Source of the DNA: Streptomyces xantholiticus
GTDB lineage: Bacteria; Actinomycetota; Actinomycetes; Streptomycetales; Streptomycetaceae
Assembly (NCBI RefSeq): GCF_014651015.1
Contig: NZ_BMWB01000005.1
Span: 248,001 to 312,000, forward strand
Direction of reading: 5' to 3'
DNA: 64,000 nucleotides
Position 1 is the stretch's first letter, and the number at the start of each line of letters is the position of its first letter. Of the stretch, positions 33,398 through 42,446 are shown in pieces. The translations under genes and the position numbers were made by a program. The notes beneath the pieces are model-generated. The model saw nothing but the letters and a program-made list of their open reading frames with translations. It searched no databases and was not told where the DNA came from.

Positions 33398-34105
33398 ATG
33401 CTCGACCTCGTCCCCAGGCCGGCATCCGGTCTCACCGTCCGCTGCACCAGGGCCCTGTTCTCGCCCTGGTCGCGGTTGTCCCTTCTCGCGGTGCTGCTCG
33501 CCTCCGCCGCCGTGACGGTGGTGATCTACGAACCGCAGAGACTGCTCTCCGCGGGCTGGCCGCAGTTGAGCGGTGCGGCGGCCGTGGTCCTGTTCGGCGT
33601 CGGGTACGGGGTCTGCACGGCCGCGTTCGTGCCCCGGCCGATCCTCAATCTGGCTGCCGGGGCGCTGTTCGGTTCGCAGGCCGGGCTCGTGGCGGCGATC
33701 GCCGGCACGGTGCTGGGCGCCGGAATCGCTTTCACTCTGGGCCGGTTGCTCGGGCAGGACGCGCTGCGGCCGCTGCTGCGGGGGCGGGTGCTGAAGGCGG
33801 TCGACGGGCAGCTCAGCCGGCACGGTTTCCGTTCCATGCTGGCGATCCGGTTGTTCCCGGGCGTGCCGTTCGCCGCCGCCAACTACTGCGCGGCCGTCTC
33901 CCGCATGGGCTGTCTGCCCTTTCTGCTGGCGACCGGGCTCGGCTCGATCCCCAACACGGCGGCGTACGTGGTCGCCGGCAGCCGGGCCGGCTCCCCGACG
34001 TCGCCGGCGTTCCTGATCGCGATGGGATTCATCGTGGTGACGGGGCTGGCGGCCGCGGCGGTCGCCTGGGCCAAGCGCCACCGGCTGCGCGGCGCCGAGA
34101 GCTGA
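33398..34105 (+). CDS. TVP38/TMEM64-family (VTT) membrane protein
   Basis: A 235-residue polytopic protein with about five hydrophobic segments. The VTT core is clear: FVPRPILNLAAGALFG, GTVLGAGIAFTLGR, AIRLFPGVPFAAANYCAA and a GSIPNTAAYV motif. It is related to DedA proteins and may act in lipid movement. Function in Streptomyces is unknown. Confidence 0.85.
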   Translation: MLDLVPRPASGLTVRCTRALFSPWSRLSLLAVLLASAAVTVVIYEPQRLLSAGWPQLSGAAAVVLFGVGYGVCTAAFVPRPILNLAAGALFGSQAGLVAAIAGTVLGAGIAFTLGRLLGQDALRPLLRGRVLKAVDGQLSRHGFRSMLAIRLFPGVPFAAANYCAAVSRMGCLPFLLATGLGSIPNTAAYVVAGSRAGSPTSPAFLIAMGFIVVTGLAAAAVAWAKRHRLRGAES

Positions 34106-34285
34106 CCTGCATCCACGAGCTCCCCAGGGGCCGGAGCGGCAGGGCCTGCCGCGAGCCCTTCATTTCGGGACGCTACGCTGCCACCCGGCGCCGGCCCGAT
34201 GACGTACGTGAGTCGTATCTCACGGGTCATGTGCCTTCGCGCGCGCCTGACAGACCGTGACCAGCCTTTGGGTGGCGTAGCTTTC

Positions 34286-35158
34286 ATGTCTTGGTTCGAA
34301 TCATTCATCCTCGGGCTCGTCCAGGGGCTGACGGAGTTCCTTCCCATCTCCTCCAGCGCGCATCTGCGGCTCACCGCCGCTTTCGCCGGCTGGCACGACC
34401 CGGGAGCCGCGTTCACCGCGATCACCCAGATCGGCACGGAGACGGCCGTCCTCATCTACTTCCGCAAGGACATCGGGAGGATCCTGTCCGCCTGGTTCCG
34501 CTCGCTCACCGACAAGGCGATGCGCGGCGACCACGACGCCCAGATGGGCTGGCTGGTGATCATCGGTTCCATCCCGATCGGTGTGCTCGGCGTCACACTC
34601 AAGGACCAGATCGAGGGCCCGTTCCGTGATCTGCGGCTCATCGCGACGACCCTGATCGGCATGGGCATCGTCCTCGGCATCGCGGACCGGCTGGCCGCAC
34701 GCGACGAGGCGGGCGGCCGGCACCGGGTGGTCAAGGAGCGCAAGACGCTCAAGGACCTGAGCGTGCGGGACGGTCTGGTCTTCGGCGTCTGCCAGGCGAT
34801 GGCCCTGATCCCGGGCGTCTCCCGGTCCGGTGCGACCATCAGCGGCGGTCTGCTGATGGGCTACACCCGAGAGGCGGCGGCCCGTTACTCGTTCCTGCTG
34901 GCGATCCCGGCCGTGCTGGCCTCCGGGCTGTTCGAGCTGACCGAGGCGGGCGAGGGCCATGTGTCCTGGGGGCCGACGATCTTCGCCACGTTCATCGCCT
35001 TCGGTGTGGGCTACGCGGTGATCGCCTGGTTCATGAAATTCATCACTACGAAGAGCTTCATGCCGTTCGTGATCTACCGGATTCTGCTCGGAGTTCTGCT
35101 GTTCGTCCTGGTGGGGGCGGGTGTGCTGAGCCCGCACGCGGGTGAGTCGGGCGGCTGA
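34286..35158 (+). CDS. uppP: Undecaprenyl-diphosphatase
   Basis: A 290-residue integral membrane BacA/UppP. The two catalytic regions are present: EFLPISSSAH (17-26) and PGVSRSGAT (176-184). It recycles undecaprenyl pyrophosphate to the monophosphate carrier for peptidoglycan synthesis and gives bacitracin tolerance. The ATG at 34286 starts right at the first helix; upstream in-frame starts would add an Arg-rich extension. Confidence 0.93.
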   Translation: MSWFESFILGLVQGLTEFLPISSSAHLRLTAAFAGWHDPGAAFTAITQIGTETAVLIYFRKDIGRILSAWFRSLTDKAMRGDHDAQMGWLVIIGSIPIGVLGVTLKDQIEGPFRDLRLIATTLIGMGIVLGIADRLAARDEAGGRHRVVKERKTLKDLSVRDGLVFGVCQAMALIPGVSRSGATISGGLLMGYTREAAARYSFLLAIPAVLASGLFELTEAGEGHVSWGPTIFATFIAFGVGYAVIAWFMKFITTKSFMPFVIYRILLGVLLFVLVGAGVLSPHAGESGG

Positions 35159-35212
35159 GCCGCCGGTTCGCGGGGAGGACGGGCGCCGGACCGAGGCCGT
35201 AGCCTGAAGAAC

Positions 35213-35392
35213 ATGTCCCCCTTTCCCCGCGAGTCTGAATCCGAAACCTTGTTGTCCGCGTCCGAGCTGAACGCCCGGATCCGAGAGCTGTGGGCCGACG
35301 GCGCGCTGCCCGAGGACCGGCGCCCGGAGTACGAGGCACTGGTGGTGGAGTGGGCCGCTGCGGCACGCGAGGACGTACGGCCCGCCGCGTAG
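35213..35392 (+). CDS. Small acidic hypothetical protein (59 aa)
   Basis: An intact frame (starts MSPFPRESE) encodes SASELNARIRELWADGALPEDRRPEYEALVVEWAAA as two runs of charged helix with no membrane segment. Codon usage is strongly third-position G/C. AGCCTGAAGAAC before the ATG gives a weak GAAG ribosome binding site. It lies between uppP and the methyltransferase gene on the same strand; function unknown. Confidence 0.65.
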   Translation: MSPFPRESESETLLSASELNARIRELWADGALPEDRRPEYEALVVEWAAAAREDVRPAA

Positions 35393-35414
35393 CACCGGCT
35401 AGCCTGGGCGCACG

Positions 35415-36578
35415 ATGAACCGTTTGACCACGTCATGGGGCGCCTACCGGCTCGCCCGCTTTCCCGAGGACCCGCGCGACACACTTCGCGCCTGGGACGC
35501 CGCCGACGAGTATCTGCTGCGGCATCTGCACGGCGACGACGATGCCCCGCCGACGGACCTGTCGGGCACGGTGGCCGTCGTCGGCGACCGGTGGGGCGCG
35601 CTGGTGACCTCGCTCGCAGCGCACGGGGCCGGACCGGTCACCCAGATCTCCGACTCGTTCCTCGGGCAGCAGGCGACCCGCGTCAATCTCGACCGCAACG
35701 GCGTCGACCCCGGATCCGTGCGGCTTCTCACCGCGAGGCAGGACCCGCCGGAGCGCATCGACGTGCTTCTGGTCCGGGTGCCGAAGAGTCTCGCGCTGCT
35801 GGAGGACCAGCTGCACCGCCTGGCGCCGGCCGTGCACGCCGGCACCGTCGTCGTCGGTACGGGCATGGTCACGGAGATCCACACGTCCACGCTCAAGCTG
35901 TTCGAGCGCATCCTCGGGCCGACCAGGACGTCGCTCGCGGTGAAGAAGGCCCGGCTGATCCTCTGCACCCCCGACCCGGGTCTCCCCCGGGCGCCGAGCC
36001 CGTGGCCGCTGCGGTACGCCCTGCCGCCGGACACCGGCGTCCTCGCGGGCCGGACCGTGACCAATCACGCCGGGATCTTCTGCGCGGAGCGCCTCGACAT
36101 CGGCACCCGCTTCTTCCTGCGCCATCTGCCGCGGCGCCGGGGCCACGAGAGGGTCGTGGACCTGGGCTGCGGAAACGGCGTGGTCGGTACGGCGGCGGCG
36201 CTGGCCAATCCGGAGGCGGTCGTGACGTTCACGGACGAGTCGTACTCGGCGGTGGCCTCCGCGGAGGCCACGTTCGGTGACAACGTGCCGTCGGGGACGG
36301 CGGAGTTCCTGGTCGGCGACGGTCTGTCCGGGCTCGCGGACGGCTCGGTGGACCTGGTCCTGAACAATCCGCCGTTCCACTCGCACCGGGCGACGACCGA
36401 CACGGCGGCGCGGCGGATGTTCGCCGACGCACGCCGCGCGCTGCGTTCCGGTGGCGAGCTGTGGGTCGTCGGCAACCGTCACCTCGGCTACCACGTACGG
36501 CTGAAGCGGTTCTTCGGCAACTGCGAAGTGGTCGCGAGCGACCCGAAGTTCGTGGTGCTCAGGGCCGTAAGGCGCTGA
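35415..36578 (+). CDS. RlmG-type 23S rRNA (guanine-N2) methyltransferase
   Basis: A 387-residue protein with tandem Rossmann domains, the layout of RsmC/RlmG enzymes. The N-terminal domain is degenerate. The C-terminal one carries DLGCGNGVVG (about 249-258) and the catalytic NNPPF (about 317-321) that marks exocyclic amine N-methyltransferases. E. coli RlmG modifies G1835 of 23S rRNA; this protein is similar in length and order, but RsmC-like 16S specificity cannot be excluded. Confidence 0.85.
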   Translation: MNRLTTSWGAYRLARFPEDPRDTLRAWDAADEYLLRHLHGDDDAPPTDLSGTVAVVGDRWGALVTSLAAHGAGPVTQISDSFLGQQATRVNLDRNGVDPGSVRLLTARQDPPERIDVLLVRVPKSLALLEDQLHRLAPAVHAGTVVVGTGMVTEIHTSTLKLFERILGPTRTSLAVKKARLILCTPDPGLPRAPSPWPLRYALPPDTGVLAGRTVTNHAGIFCAERLDIGTRFFLRHLPRRRGHERVVDLGCGNGVVGTAAALANPEAVVTFTDESYSAVASAEATFGDNVPSGTAEFLVGDGLSGLADGSVDLVLNNPPFHSHRATTDTAARRMFADARRALRSGGELWVVGNRHLGYHVRLKRFFGNCEVVASDPKFVVLRAVRR

Positions 36579-36593
36579 GAGAGGGGCCGTCGC

Positions 36594-36903
36594 CCACCGA
36601 CGACATCTTCTGGATGGCGCTGGGCCTCGGCATCGGCGCGTCCGATCGCTGACGGTCTACCTGGTCCGCCGGGGCACCCTCGACGACTACCTCTACCTCG
36701 AGCACGGTGCGCACTACGCCATGGGCGCCCTGGCCGTGCTGCTGCTCGTGAGGATCAAGTGGCACATCAACGAGGTCGTCACCGGCCTCCTGGGTGTCGC
36801 CCTGATCGCCTGCTCGTTCTGGTCCTCGGTGCGACGCAACCGGGCCGTGGCGGCCTCGGACGAGAACTCCGGCGAGGAGTTCTGGGTGGCGACTGCCGTG
36901 TGA
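36594..36903 (+). pseudogene. Remnant of a DUF475/TerC-like membrane protein
   Basis: Frame A reads DDIFWMALGLGIGASDR then stops. Shifting frame gives SLTVYLVRRGTLDDYLYLEHGAHYAMGALAVLLLVRIKWHINEVVTG and on to VATAV. Together these are the last third of a DUF475-type integral membrane protein. The shift coincides with a short deletion where family members read IGA-xx-VRSLTV. The N-terminal two thirds are missing: the fragment starts 15 bp after the methyltransferase stop. A short C-terminal product from the ATG at 36721 is conceivable but unlikely to be functional. Confidence 0.65.
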
Positions 36904-37427
36904 GCCGTCCCCTGCCGTGAGCCGCCCTGCCTCGACACCCCGCAGATCCGCTGAGCGCCCCATCAGCTCGGTCGTGGTGGAGCCACACGACCGAGTTCCG
37001 ACCGACCGTGTTGGTGGCCCCGGGAAGCTGTATCCGGCGGCGGCGCCCACCGGTGTTCGTTCCTGCCGCGCAACCGTCGACCGGCGCTCGGCTCAGCGAA
37101 CCGCGACCGTGGTCCGGCCGGCTTCATCGCGTCCTCCTCGATGACGCGATGAAGCGCGGAGAACCGGACTGATCCCGATGGACCATCGACTTGCTCAGCA
37201 TCCGCGCCACCGGAGGGGGCCGTCCCGGCCGTCAACGCCGGCTTGGTTCGGCGGTGGGCGCGGCGAGGCCGAGCCGGTCCACGGGGCGTCAGCGGGCGTC
37301 CGGGCCCGAGTGTTCCCCGATCAGCGACGAGGAGCGCATGGGCGGAGTACGGCCGGTTGCGGGCACCGGCGAGTGACGGGCATGCACAGCTCTTTGCCTG
37401 GAACGCCGCCTCACCGACACTGAGCCG
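36904..37427. other. Intergenic region with a strong hairpin
   Basis: About 520 bp with several weak frames and no recognisable family. The only clear structure is CTTCATCGCGTC/GACGCGATGAAG (37122-37154), listed separately. Confidence 0.45.
37122..37154. other. Perfect 12-bp inverted repeat
   Basis: CTTCATCGCGTC (37122-37133), a 9-nt loop and GACGCGATGAAG (37143-37154). Unlike typical terminators here its stem is not GC-only. It may terminate transcription or bind a dimeric regulator. Confidence 0.45.
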
Positions 37428-37892
37428 ATGACGCAGCGCGTGGATCTCGCGACCGTGATGGACAGACTCGCCCTCGACGACGTGGTCACCGGTTACGCGG
37501 CGGCCGTCGACGACGGCGACTGGGACGCCTACCGAGCACTGTTCACCGCAGGGGGCCGGGCCGACTACCGCGCGTCCGGCGGCATCGAGGGCCCAGCCGC
37601 CGAGGTCGCTCAGTGGCTCGCGGGGACGATGCGCCGCTTCCCCGTACGCCAGCACCTCATCGTCAACAGGCGGGTGAGCGTCGAGGACCTGGACGGGTCC
37701 CCGGGCGACAGTGCGGAGGTGCGGGCGGACTACGTCAACCCGATGCGGACCGGGTCGGGCGAGGACTTCGAGTCGGGCGGCCGCTACCGCTTCGCTCTGA
37801 CGCGTACGGCGGAGGGCTGGCGGTTGCGGTCCGTGGTGATCGAGGAGAAATGGCGGCGTACGGGCACGGGTGGGGCCGCGGAAGGCGGCTGA
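37428..37892 (+). CDS. SnoaL/NTF2-like protein
   Basis: A 154-residue SnoaL_4-type cone-shaped domain protein: DVVTGYAAAVDDGDWDAYRALFT at the N-terminus, RRFPVRQHLIVNRRV in the middle and GGRYRFALTRTAEGWRLRSVVIE at the end. The family includes hydroxylating and cyclising enzymes of polyketide and steroid metabolism as well as ligand-binding proteins. The fold is fairly certain, the function is not. Confidence 0.8.
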   Translation: MTQRVDLATVMDRLALDDVVTGYAAAVDDGDWDAYRALFTAGGRADYRASGGIEGPAAEVAQWLAGTMRRFPVRQHLIVNRRVSVEDLDGSPGDSAEVRADYVNPMRTGSGEDFESGGRYRFALTRTAEGWRLRSVVIEEKWRRTGTGGAAEGG

Positions 37893-37985
37893 GGCTCGGG
37901 AGGCGCTCTGTTCGCCGGCGCCGATCTTCGCGCACACTGGTGATGAACGGCTCCTGGCCCTCGAGGCCGGACGAGGAGGCGCTGG

Positions 37986-39605
37986 ATGCGGATTCCGGTC
38001 GGCGGTCGGGCGCACACGACGCGGCACGACGGGCACGAACACGTCCTCGGGTCGCGCAGAGCGCGCGGTGCCGCCGCGCTCGTCGCCGGCGCGCTGCCCG
38101 CGCTCGCCTTTCCCGAGCCGTCGCTGTGGTGGTTCGCCTATGTGGCCCTGGTGCCGTGGATGCTTCTGCTGCGCACCGCGCCGACGGCCCGTCGTGCGGC
38201 GGTCGAGGGCTGGCTCGGCGGAGCCGGCTTCATGATCGCGGTGCACCACTGGCTGCTGCCGAGCCTCCATGTCTTCCTGCTGGTGCTGGCGGCGCTGTTC
38301 GGGCTGCTGTGGGCGCCGTGGGGAGCGCTGGTGCGCCGCATGCTGGGCGGCAGGCCACAGACGGCCCGGGCTGCGGCGGCCGTCGGTGTCGTTCCGGCGG
38401 GCTGGCTGATGATCGAGCTGGTCCGTTCCTGGGAGGGGCTGGGCGGCCCCTGGGGGCTGCTGGGAGCGAGCCAGTGGCAGGTGTCACCGGCGCTGAGGCT
38501 CGCCTCGGTCGGCGGGGTCTGGCTGGTGAGCCTGCTGGTGCTGGCCGTCAACACGGTGGCGGTGCTGCTTCTGACGGTCGAGTCGGCCCGCACGCCCGCG
38601 GTGGCGTGCGCGGTGCTCTGTGCGACGGCCCTCGCGTCCGCGTGGGTGTGGGCCCCGATGCCGCGCGAGTCGGGCCGGGTGCGGATCGCGGTGGTCCAGC
38701 CGGGGGTCGTCGGCGGCATGCTCAGCGCCGAGCGGCGCTTCGACCGCGGCGAGGAGCTGACCCGCGAACTGGCGGGCAGTGAACCGGACCTGGTGGTCTG
38801 GGGCGAGAGCAGTGTCGGCGCGGACCTGGGCCGGCGGCCGGACCTGGCCGAACGGCTCGCCGCGCTGTCCCGGGAAATCGGCGCCCCGGTCCTGGTCAAT
38901 GTGGACGCCCGGAGCGAGGGCGCTTCCGGCCCGGCGGGGATCTACAAGAGTTCGGTACTCGTCGGACCGGAAGGACCGACCGGGGACCGGTACGACAAGA
39001 TGCGGCTGGTCCCGTTCGGGGAGTACGTCCCGGCCAGGTCCGTACTGGGCTGGGTCACCTCGGTCGGCAAGGCCGCGGGCGAGGACCGGCTGCGCGGAAC
39101 GGCTCCGGTGGTGATGTCGCTGCCCGACGGCGGAATGCGGCTCGGACCGCTGGTCTGCTTCGAGTCGGCGTTCCCCGACATGGGCAGGCGGCTGACCCGG
39201 GACGGCGCGCAGCTGCTGGTGGCGCAGTCGGCGACCTCGTCGTTCCAGGACAGTTGGGCCCCCGAGCAGCACGCGTCGCTGGCGGCGCTGCGGGCGGCGG
39301 AGAGCGGCCGGCCGATGGTGCACGCCACGCTCACCGGGGTGAGCGCCGTGTATGCGGCGGGCGGCGGACCGGTCGGCGCCCCGCTCTCGACGGACGCCGA
39401 CGACGCGGCGGTCTACGACGTACCGCTGGCGACCGGCACGACGCTGTACGTCCGGTACGGCGACTGGCCCGTGTACGGGTCGCTGGCGCTGCTTGCGGCG
39501 CTGGGCGCGACCGGCGGCGTACGGGCCCTCAGGCGGCCTGCTCCAGGGCCAGCCGAACCACCTGCTCGCACAGCTCATGAGTCCTCAGCGCGTCCTGTGC
39601 GCTGA
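37986..39605 (+). CDS. lnt: Apolipoprotein N-acyltransferase
   Basis: A 539-residue Lnt-type protein with an N-terminal membrane domain (about six helices to residue 220) and a carbon-nitrogen hydrolase domain. The triad is visible: Glu in VVWGESS (about 273), Lys in YDKMRLVPFGEY (about 337) and Cys in LVCFESAFP (about 390). It N-acylates the diacylglyceryl cysteine of lipoproteins. Streptomycetes carry two Lnt homologues and this may be either. RBS GAGGAGG precedes the ATG at 37986. The end overlaps the convergent Gfo/Idh gene by 77 bp. Confidence 0.88.
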   Translation: MRIPVGGRAHTTRHDGHEHVLGSRRARGAAALVAGALPALAFPEPSLWWFAYVALVPWMLLLRTAPTARRAAVEGWLGGAGFMIAVHHWLLPSLHVFLLVLAALFGLLWAPWGALVRRMLGGRPQTARAAAAVGVVPAGWLMIELVRSWEGLGGPWGLLGASQWQVSPALRLASVGGVWLVSLLVLAVNTVAVLLLTVESARTPAVACAVLCATALASAWVWAPMPRESGRVRIAVVQPGVVGGMLSAERRFDRGEELTRELAGSEPDLVVWGESSVGADLGRRPDLAERLAALSREIGAPVLVNVDARSEGASGPAGIYKSSVLVGPEGPTGDRYDKMRLVPFGEYVPARSVLGWVTSVGKAAGEDRLRGTAPVVMSLPDGGMRLGPLVCFESAFPDMGRRLTRDGAQLLVAQSATSSFQDSWAPEQHASLAALRAAESGRPMVHATLTGVSAVYAAGGGPVGAPLSTDADDAAVYDVPLATGTTLYVRYGDWPVYGSLALLAALGATGGVRALRRPAPGPAEPPARTAHESSARPVR

Positions 39606-40434
39606 GCACCTTTCCGGCACGCACGGCGTCCAGGAAGACGTGCACCGCCTGTTCGATGCCGCGCTGACGGGCCACCGGCACCCAGTCCCCTCGCCGTCGG
39701 ACGCTCGGCTGGCCCTTGTGGTCGACGATCTCCGCGAGGTTGCGGACCTCGCGCTTGGAGTCCTGCCCGGAGACCTCGAGGATCTCCTCGGCCGAGCCGC
39801 TCATCCGGTTCATGGTGCCGATGGCGGTGAAACCGTCACCGGACAGCTGGAGCACGACGTGGTGCATCAGCCCGTCGATGATCCGCGCCCGCACGTCGGT
39901 GTGGTCGACGGGTCCGGGGACGAGGAAGCGCAGGGTGTCGACGACGTGGATGAAGTCGTCGAGAACGAGGGTGCGGGGATCCTCGGGGAGACCGACGCGG
40001 TTCTTCTGCATGAGGATCAGCTCGCGCGGGTGCTCGAGGCACTGCGCGTAGCCGGGGGCGAGCCTGCGGTTGAAGCCGACGGCGAGGCTGGTGCCGCGCT
40101 CCTCCGCAAGCGCCACCAGCCGCTGGGAGTCGGCGAGTTCGTAGGCGAGCGGCTTGTCGACATAGGTGGCGACACCGGCTTCGAGCAGCCGGGTGACGAT
40201 CTCGGGGTGGGCGGAGGTGGATGCGTGGACGAAGGCGGCGTCCAGACCCTGGTCGAGGAGCGAGTCCAGGTCTGTGTGGCACCGCGCGGCGGGGATGTGG
40301 TGGGTCTCCGCCGTACGGGCCAGGGTGGCCGGCGTCCGGGTCTGGAGGTGCAGGTCGACCCCGGGCAGGGTGGTGAGCACCGGCAGGTACGCCTTCCGCG
40401 CGATGTCGCCGAGACCGATGCAGCCGACCTTCAC
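39529..40434 (-). CDS. Gfo/Idh/MocA-family oxidoreductase
   Basis: A 301-residue NAD(P)-dependent dehydrogenase-like protein. KVGCIGLGDIARKAYLP is the nucleotide fold and VDKPLAYE holds the conserved EKP-like Lys-Pro (here DKP). The C-terminal half is the usual alpha/beta domain. The substrate is likely a sugar or cyclitol. GTG start at 40434, 26 bp after the stop of the FAD monooxygenase on the same strand, so probably one operon. Confidence 0.83.
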   Translation of the reverse strand: MKVGCIGLGDIARKAYLPVLTTLPGVDLHLQTRTPATLARTAETHHIPAARCHTDLDSLLDQGLDAAFVHASTSAHPEIVTRLLEAGVATYVDKPLAYELADSQRLVALAEERGTSLAVGFNRRLAPGYAQCLEHPRELILMQKNRVGLPEDPRTLVLDDFIHVVDTLRFLVPGPVDHTDVRARIIDGLMHHVVLQLSGDGFTAIGTMNRMSGSAEEILEVSGQDSKREVRNLAEIVDHKGQPSVRRRGDWVPVARQRGIEQAVHVFLDAVRAGKVLSAQDALRTHELCEQVVRLALEQAA

Positions 40435-40460
40435 AAGGCCCCCTCACATGCCCGGCAGGG

Positions 40461-41708
40461 TCAGTGCCGTGCCGGTCGTCCTTTGTGCACGCCCGGTCCG
40501 GCGTGCGCGTCCTGTGCTCCGGCAGCATACGTCCGCTGCGGTGGACGCCAGTCGGCGATGTCGTCGAAGGTCCGCAGCACCAGGCCGGGGCCGAGGCGGG
40601 AGAGGGCCCACATGAGGGTGTCGCGGGCGGCGACGGCCGGTGCGGCGGTCAGGGACATCAGCCGGGCGACCCGTGCGGACTTCCTGACGATCATCGCGGT
40701 GCGCGGGAGCCGCTCGGCGCTGTAGGCGGCGAGCCCGGCGCCGAGGTCGGTGCCGGCGGCGTGGTGGGCCAGGACGATCGCGTCCTCGATGGCCTGGTTT
40801 CCGCCCTGGCCGAGGGTCGGCGACATGGCGTGCGCCGCGTCGCCGAGCAGCACGGTGCGGCCGCGGTGGAAGGCCGGGAGCGGCGTGATCATGTGGTGGA
40901 CGTCGTTGCGCAGCACCCGCTCGGGTTCGGCGGCGGCGATGATGCCGGGTACGGGGTCGTGCCAGTCGCCGAACCGGCGCAGCAGTTCGGCCTTCTCACC
41001 GTCGGCGGCGTGGGCGCCGGCGGGTGCCACAGCTGCGGCGTAGGCGTAGCTCCGGCCGTCCTTGAGGGGCTGGGTGCCCCAGAGCGATCCGGCGCCCCAG
41101 GTCTCGTGCGGTTCGAACGACCGCTCGGGCGCGGGGACGACCGTGCGCCAGGTGGTGAAGCCCGAGTAGGCCGGGCCGGGGTGGTGTGGGAAGAGGGCGC
41201 GGCGGACGGCCGAGTGGATGCCGTCGGCCCCGATGACGAGGTCCGCCTCGATGTCGCCGTCTGGCGTCCTGACCCGGGCCCGGCGACCGCCGGCGGTCCC
41301 GGGGTCGGTCAGTTCACCGGGGCAGCCGGTGCAGACGGCGCCTTCGGGCAGGCGGCGGGCGATGCGGTCGATCAGGGTGGCGCGGTGGACGAGCACGAGG
41401 GGCCCGCCGAACCGTTCGGCCGCGGCGGTGCTGTCGGTGCGCGAGAGCCAGCGGCCGGACGGGTTGCGCATGCCGCCGGGGCCCTGCCATGCCGCGAGGC
41501 CGCGGATCTCGTCGCCGAGGCCGATGACGTCGAGCGCGCGCTGGGAGTTGGGGGCGAGCCCGATGCCCGCGCCGACGGGCTCCAGCGACTGCGCCTGCTC
41601 CAGGACGGTGACCTGCCAGCCGTTCTGCCGCAGGGCGACGGCCGCGGTGAGTCCGCCGATTCCGCTGCCCACGACGACGGCATGAGCGGCTGCACGGGAC
41701 GCGGACAT
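40461..41708 (-). CDS. FAD-dependent aromatic-ring monooxygenase-like protein
   Basis: A 415-residue class A flavoprotein monooxygenase (PHBH fold). The Rossmann motif VVGSGIGGLTAAVAL is at 12-26. DLVIGADGIHSAVR is the DG motif and GRTVLLGDAAHAMSPTLGQGGNQAIEDA the GD motif with the FAD ribityl contacts. It would use NAD(P)H and O2 to hydroxylate an aromatic or similar compound. It is divergent from a TetR gene, with two operator-like palindromes in the 82-bp gap. Confidence 0.9.
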   Translation of the reverse strand: MSASRAAAHAVVVGSGIGGLTAAVALRQNGWQVTVLEQAQSLEPVGAGIGLAPNSQRALDVIGLGDEIRGLAAWQGPGGMRNPSGRWLSRTDSTAAAERFGGPLVLVHRATLIDRIARRLPEGAVCTGCPGELTDPGTAGGRRARVRTPDGDIEADLVIGADGIHSAVRRALFPHHPGPAYSGFTTWRTVVPAPERSFEPHETWGAGSLWGTQPLKDGRSYAYAAAVAPAGAHAADGEKAELLRRFGDWHDPVPGIIAAAEPERVLRNDVHHMITPLPAFHRGRTVLLGDAAHAMSPTLGQGGNQAIEDAIVLAHHAAGTDLGAGLAAYSAERLPRTAMIVRKSARVARLMSLTAAPAVAARDTLMWALSRLGPGLVLRTFDDIADWRPPQRTYAAGAQDAHAGPGVHKGRPARH

Positions 41709-41727
41709 GGCTGCTCCTCGCTTGATG

Positions 41728-41769
41728 ACTACACCCGTAGTGACGCCCTCAGGTTACTACAGGTGTAGT
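41728..41769. promoter_or_regulatory. Two TetR-type operators between monooxygenase and TetR genes
   Basis: ACTACACCCGTAGT (41728-41741) and ACTACAGGTGTAGT (41756-41769, perfect arms ACTACA/TGTAGT) have centres 28 bp apart. Both fit the dimer site of a TetR protein and would cover the promoters in both directions. Confidence 0.7.
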
Positions 41770-41777
41770 CACGGCGG

Positions 41778-41793
41778 TAAGGTTGGCCGAATG
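41778..41793 (+). promoter_or_regulatory. Candidate leaderless promoter of the TetR gene
   Basis: TAAGGT (41778-41783) lies 7 nt before the ATG at 41791, with TTACTA at 41754-41759 as a possible -35 (18-bp spacer). The right-hand operator overlaps the -35, which would give autorepression. No Shine-Dalgarno is present. Confidence 0.5.
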
Positions 41794-42405
41794 GCCGCAC
41801 GCACCGCCCCCTCCGGCGCCTCACGGGCAGAACTGATCGCCGACACCGCACTCGCGCTCCTCGCCGAACGCGGTATGCGCGGGCTCACCCACCGCGCCGT
41901 CGACGAGGCGGCCGGGCTGCCGCAGGGTTCGACCTCCAACCACGCCCGCACCCGCCAGGCCCTGCTCGAGGCGGCGGTACGAAGACTGGCGGAGCGCGAG
42001 GCGGCCGTCCTCACGGTGACGGAGACGCCGGCCACGCTCGGTGGCCGGAGCGAGCTCCTCGACGCCCTGGCCCTCGCGCTGCACTGCTATCTGACCGACC
42101 ATCCCCAACTGCTCGTCGCACGCTACGAACTGGCCCTGGAGGCGACCCGGCGACCGGAGCTGCGCGAGTTCTACGACCGGGCAGGGAGCCGGTTCCGCGG
42201 GCCGCTGGTCGCGCTGATGGCCGACGTGGGATCGCCGGAGCCGGAACGGCACGCGCTGTCCCTGATCGCCTGGTGCGAAGGGCTGATGTTCTCGTGCGCG
42301 GCCGGCTCGTACCATGCGGCCGTCCCGAGCCGGGAGGAGCTTCGCACCGGATTCGGTGAGCTGCTGCGCGGGATGCTCGGTCCGCACGCCCCGGACTTCG
42401 ATTAA
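41791..42405 (+). CDS. TetR-family transcriptional regulator
   Basis: A 204-residue TetR protein. The HTH (about 15-60) reads GLTHRAVDEAAGLPQGSTSNHARTRQALL, the variant in which STSNH replaces the more common TLYHHF. The C-terminal ligand domain follows. It probably represses the divergent monooxygenase operon and itself through the two palindromes upstream. Confidence 0.9.
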   Translation: MAARTAPSGASRAELIADTALALLAERGMRGLTHRAVDEAAGLPQGSTSNHARTRQALLEAAVRRLAEREAAVLTVTETPATLGGRSELLDALALALHCYLTDHPQLLVARYELALEATRRPELREFYDRAGSRFRGPLVALMADVGSPEPERHALSLIAWCEGLMFSCAAGSYHAAVPSREELRTGFGELLRGMLGPHAPDFD

Positions 42406-42446
42406 CCCGTGGCAGCAGCCCTCGTCCGTGCCGCAGGATGATCGCC

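Noticed and set aside
34281..34310. GGTTCGAATCA resembling a tRNA T-loop
   Set aside because: It is the coding sequence for the first residues of uppP (MSWFES), and no acceptor or anticodon stems surround it.
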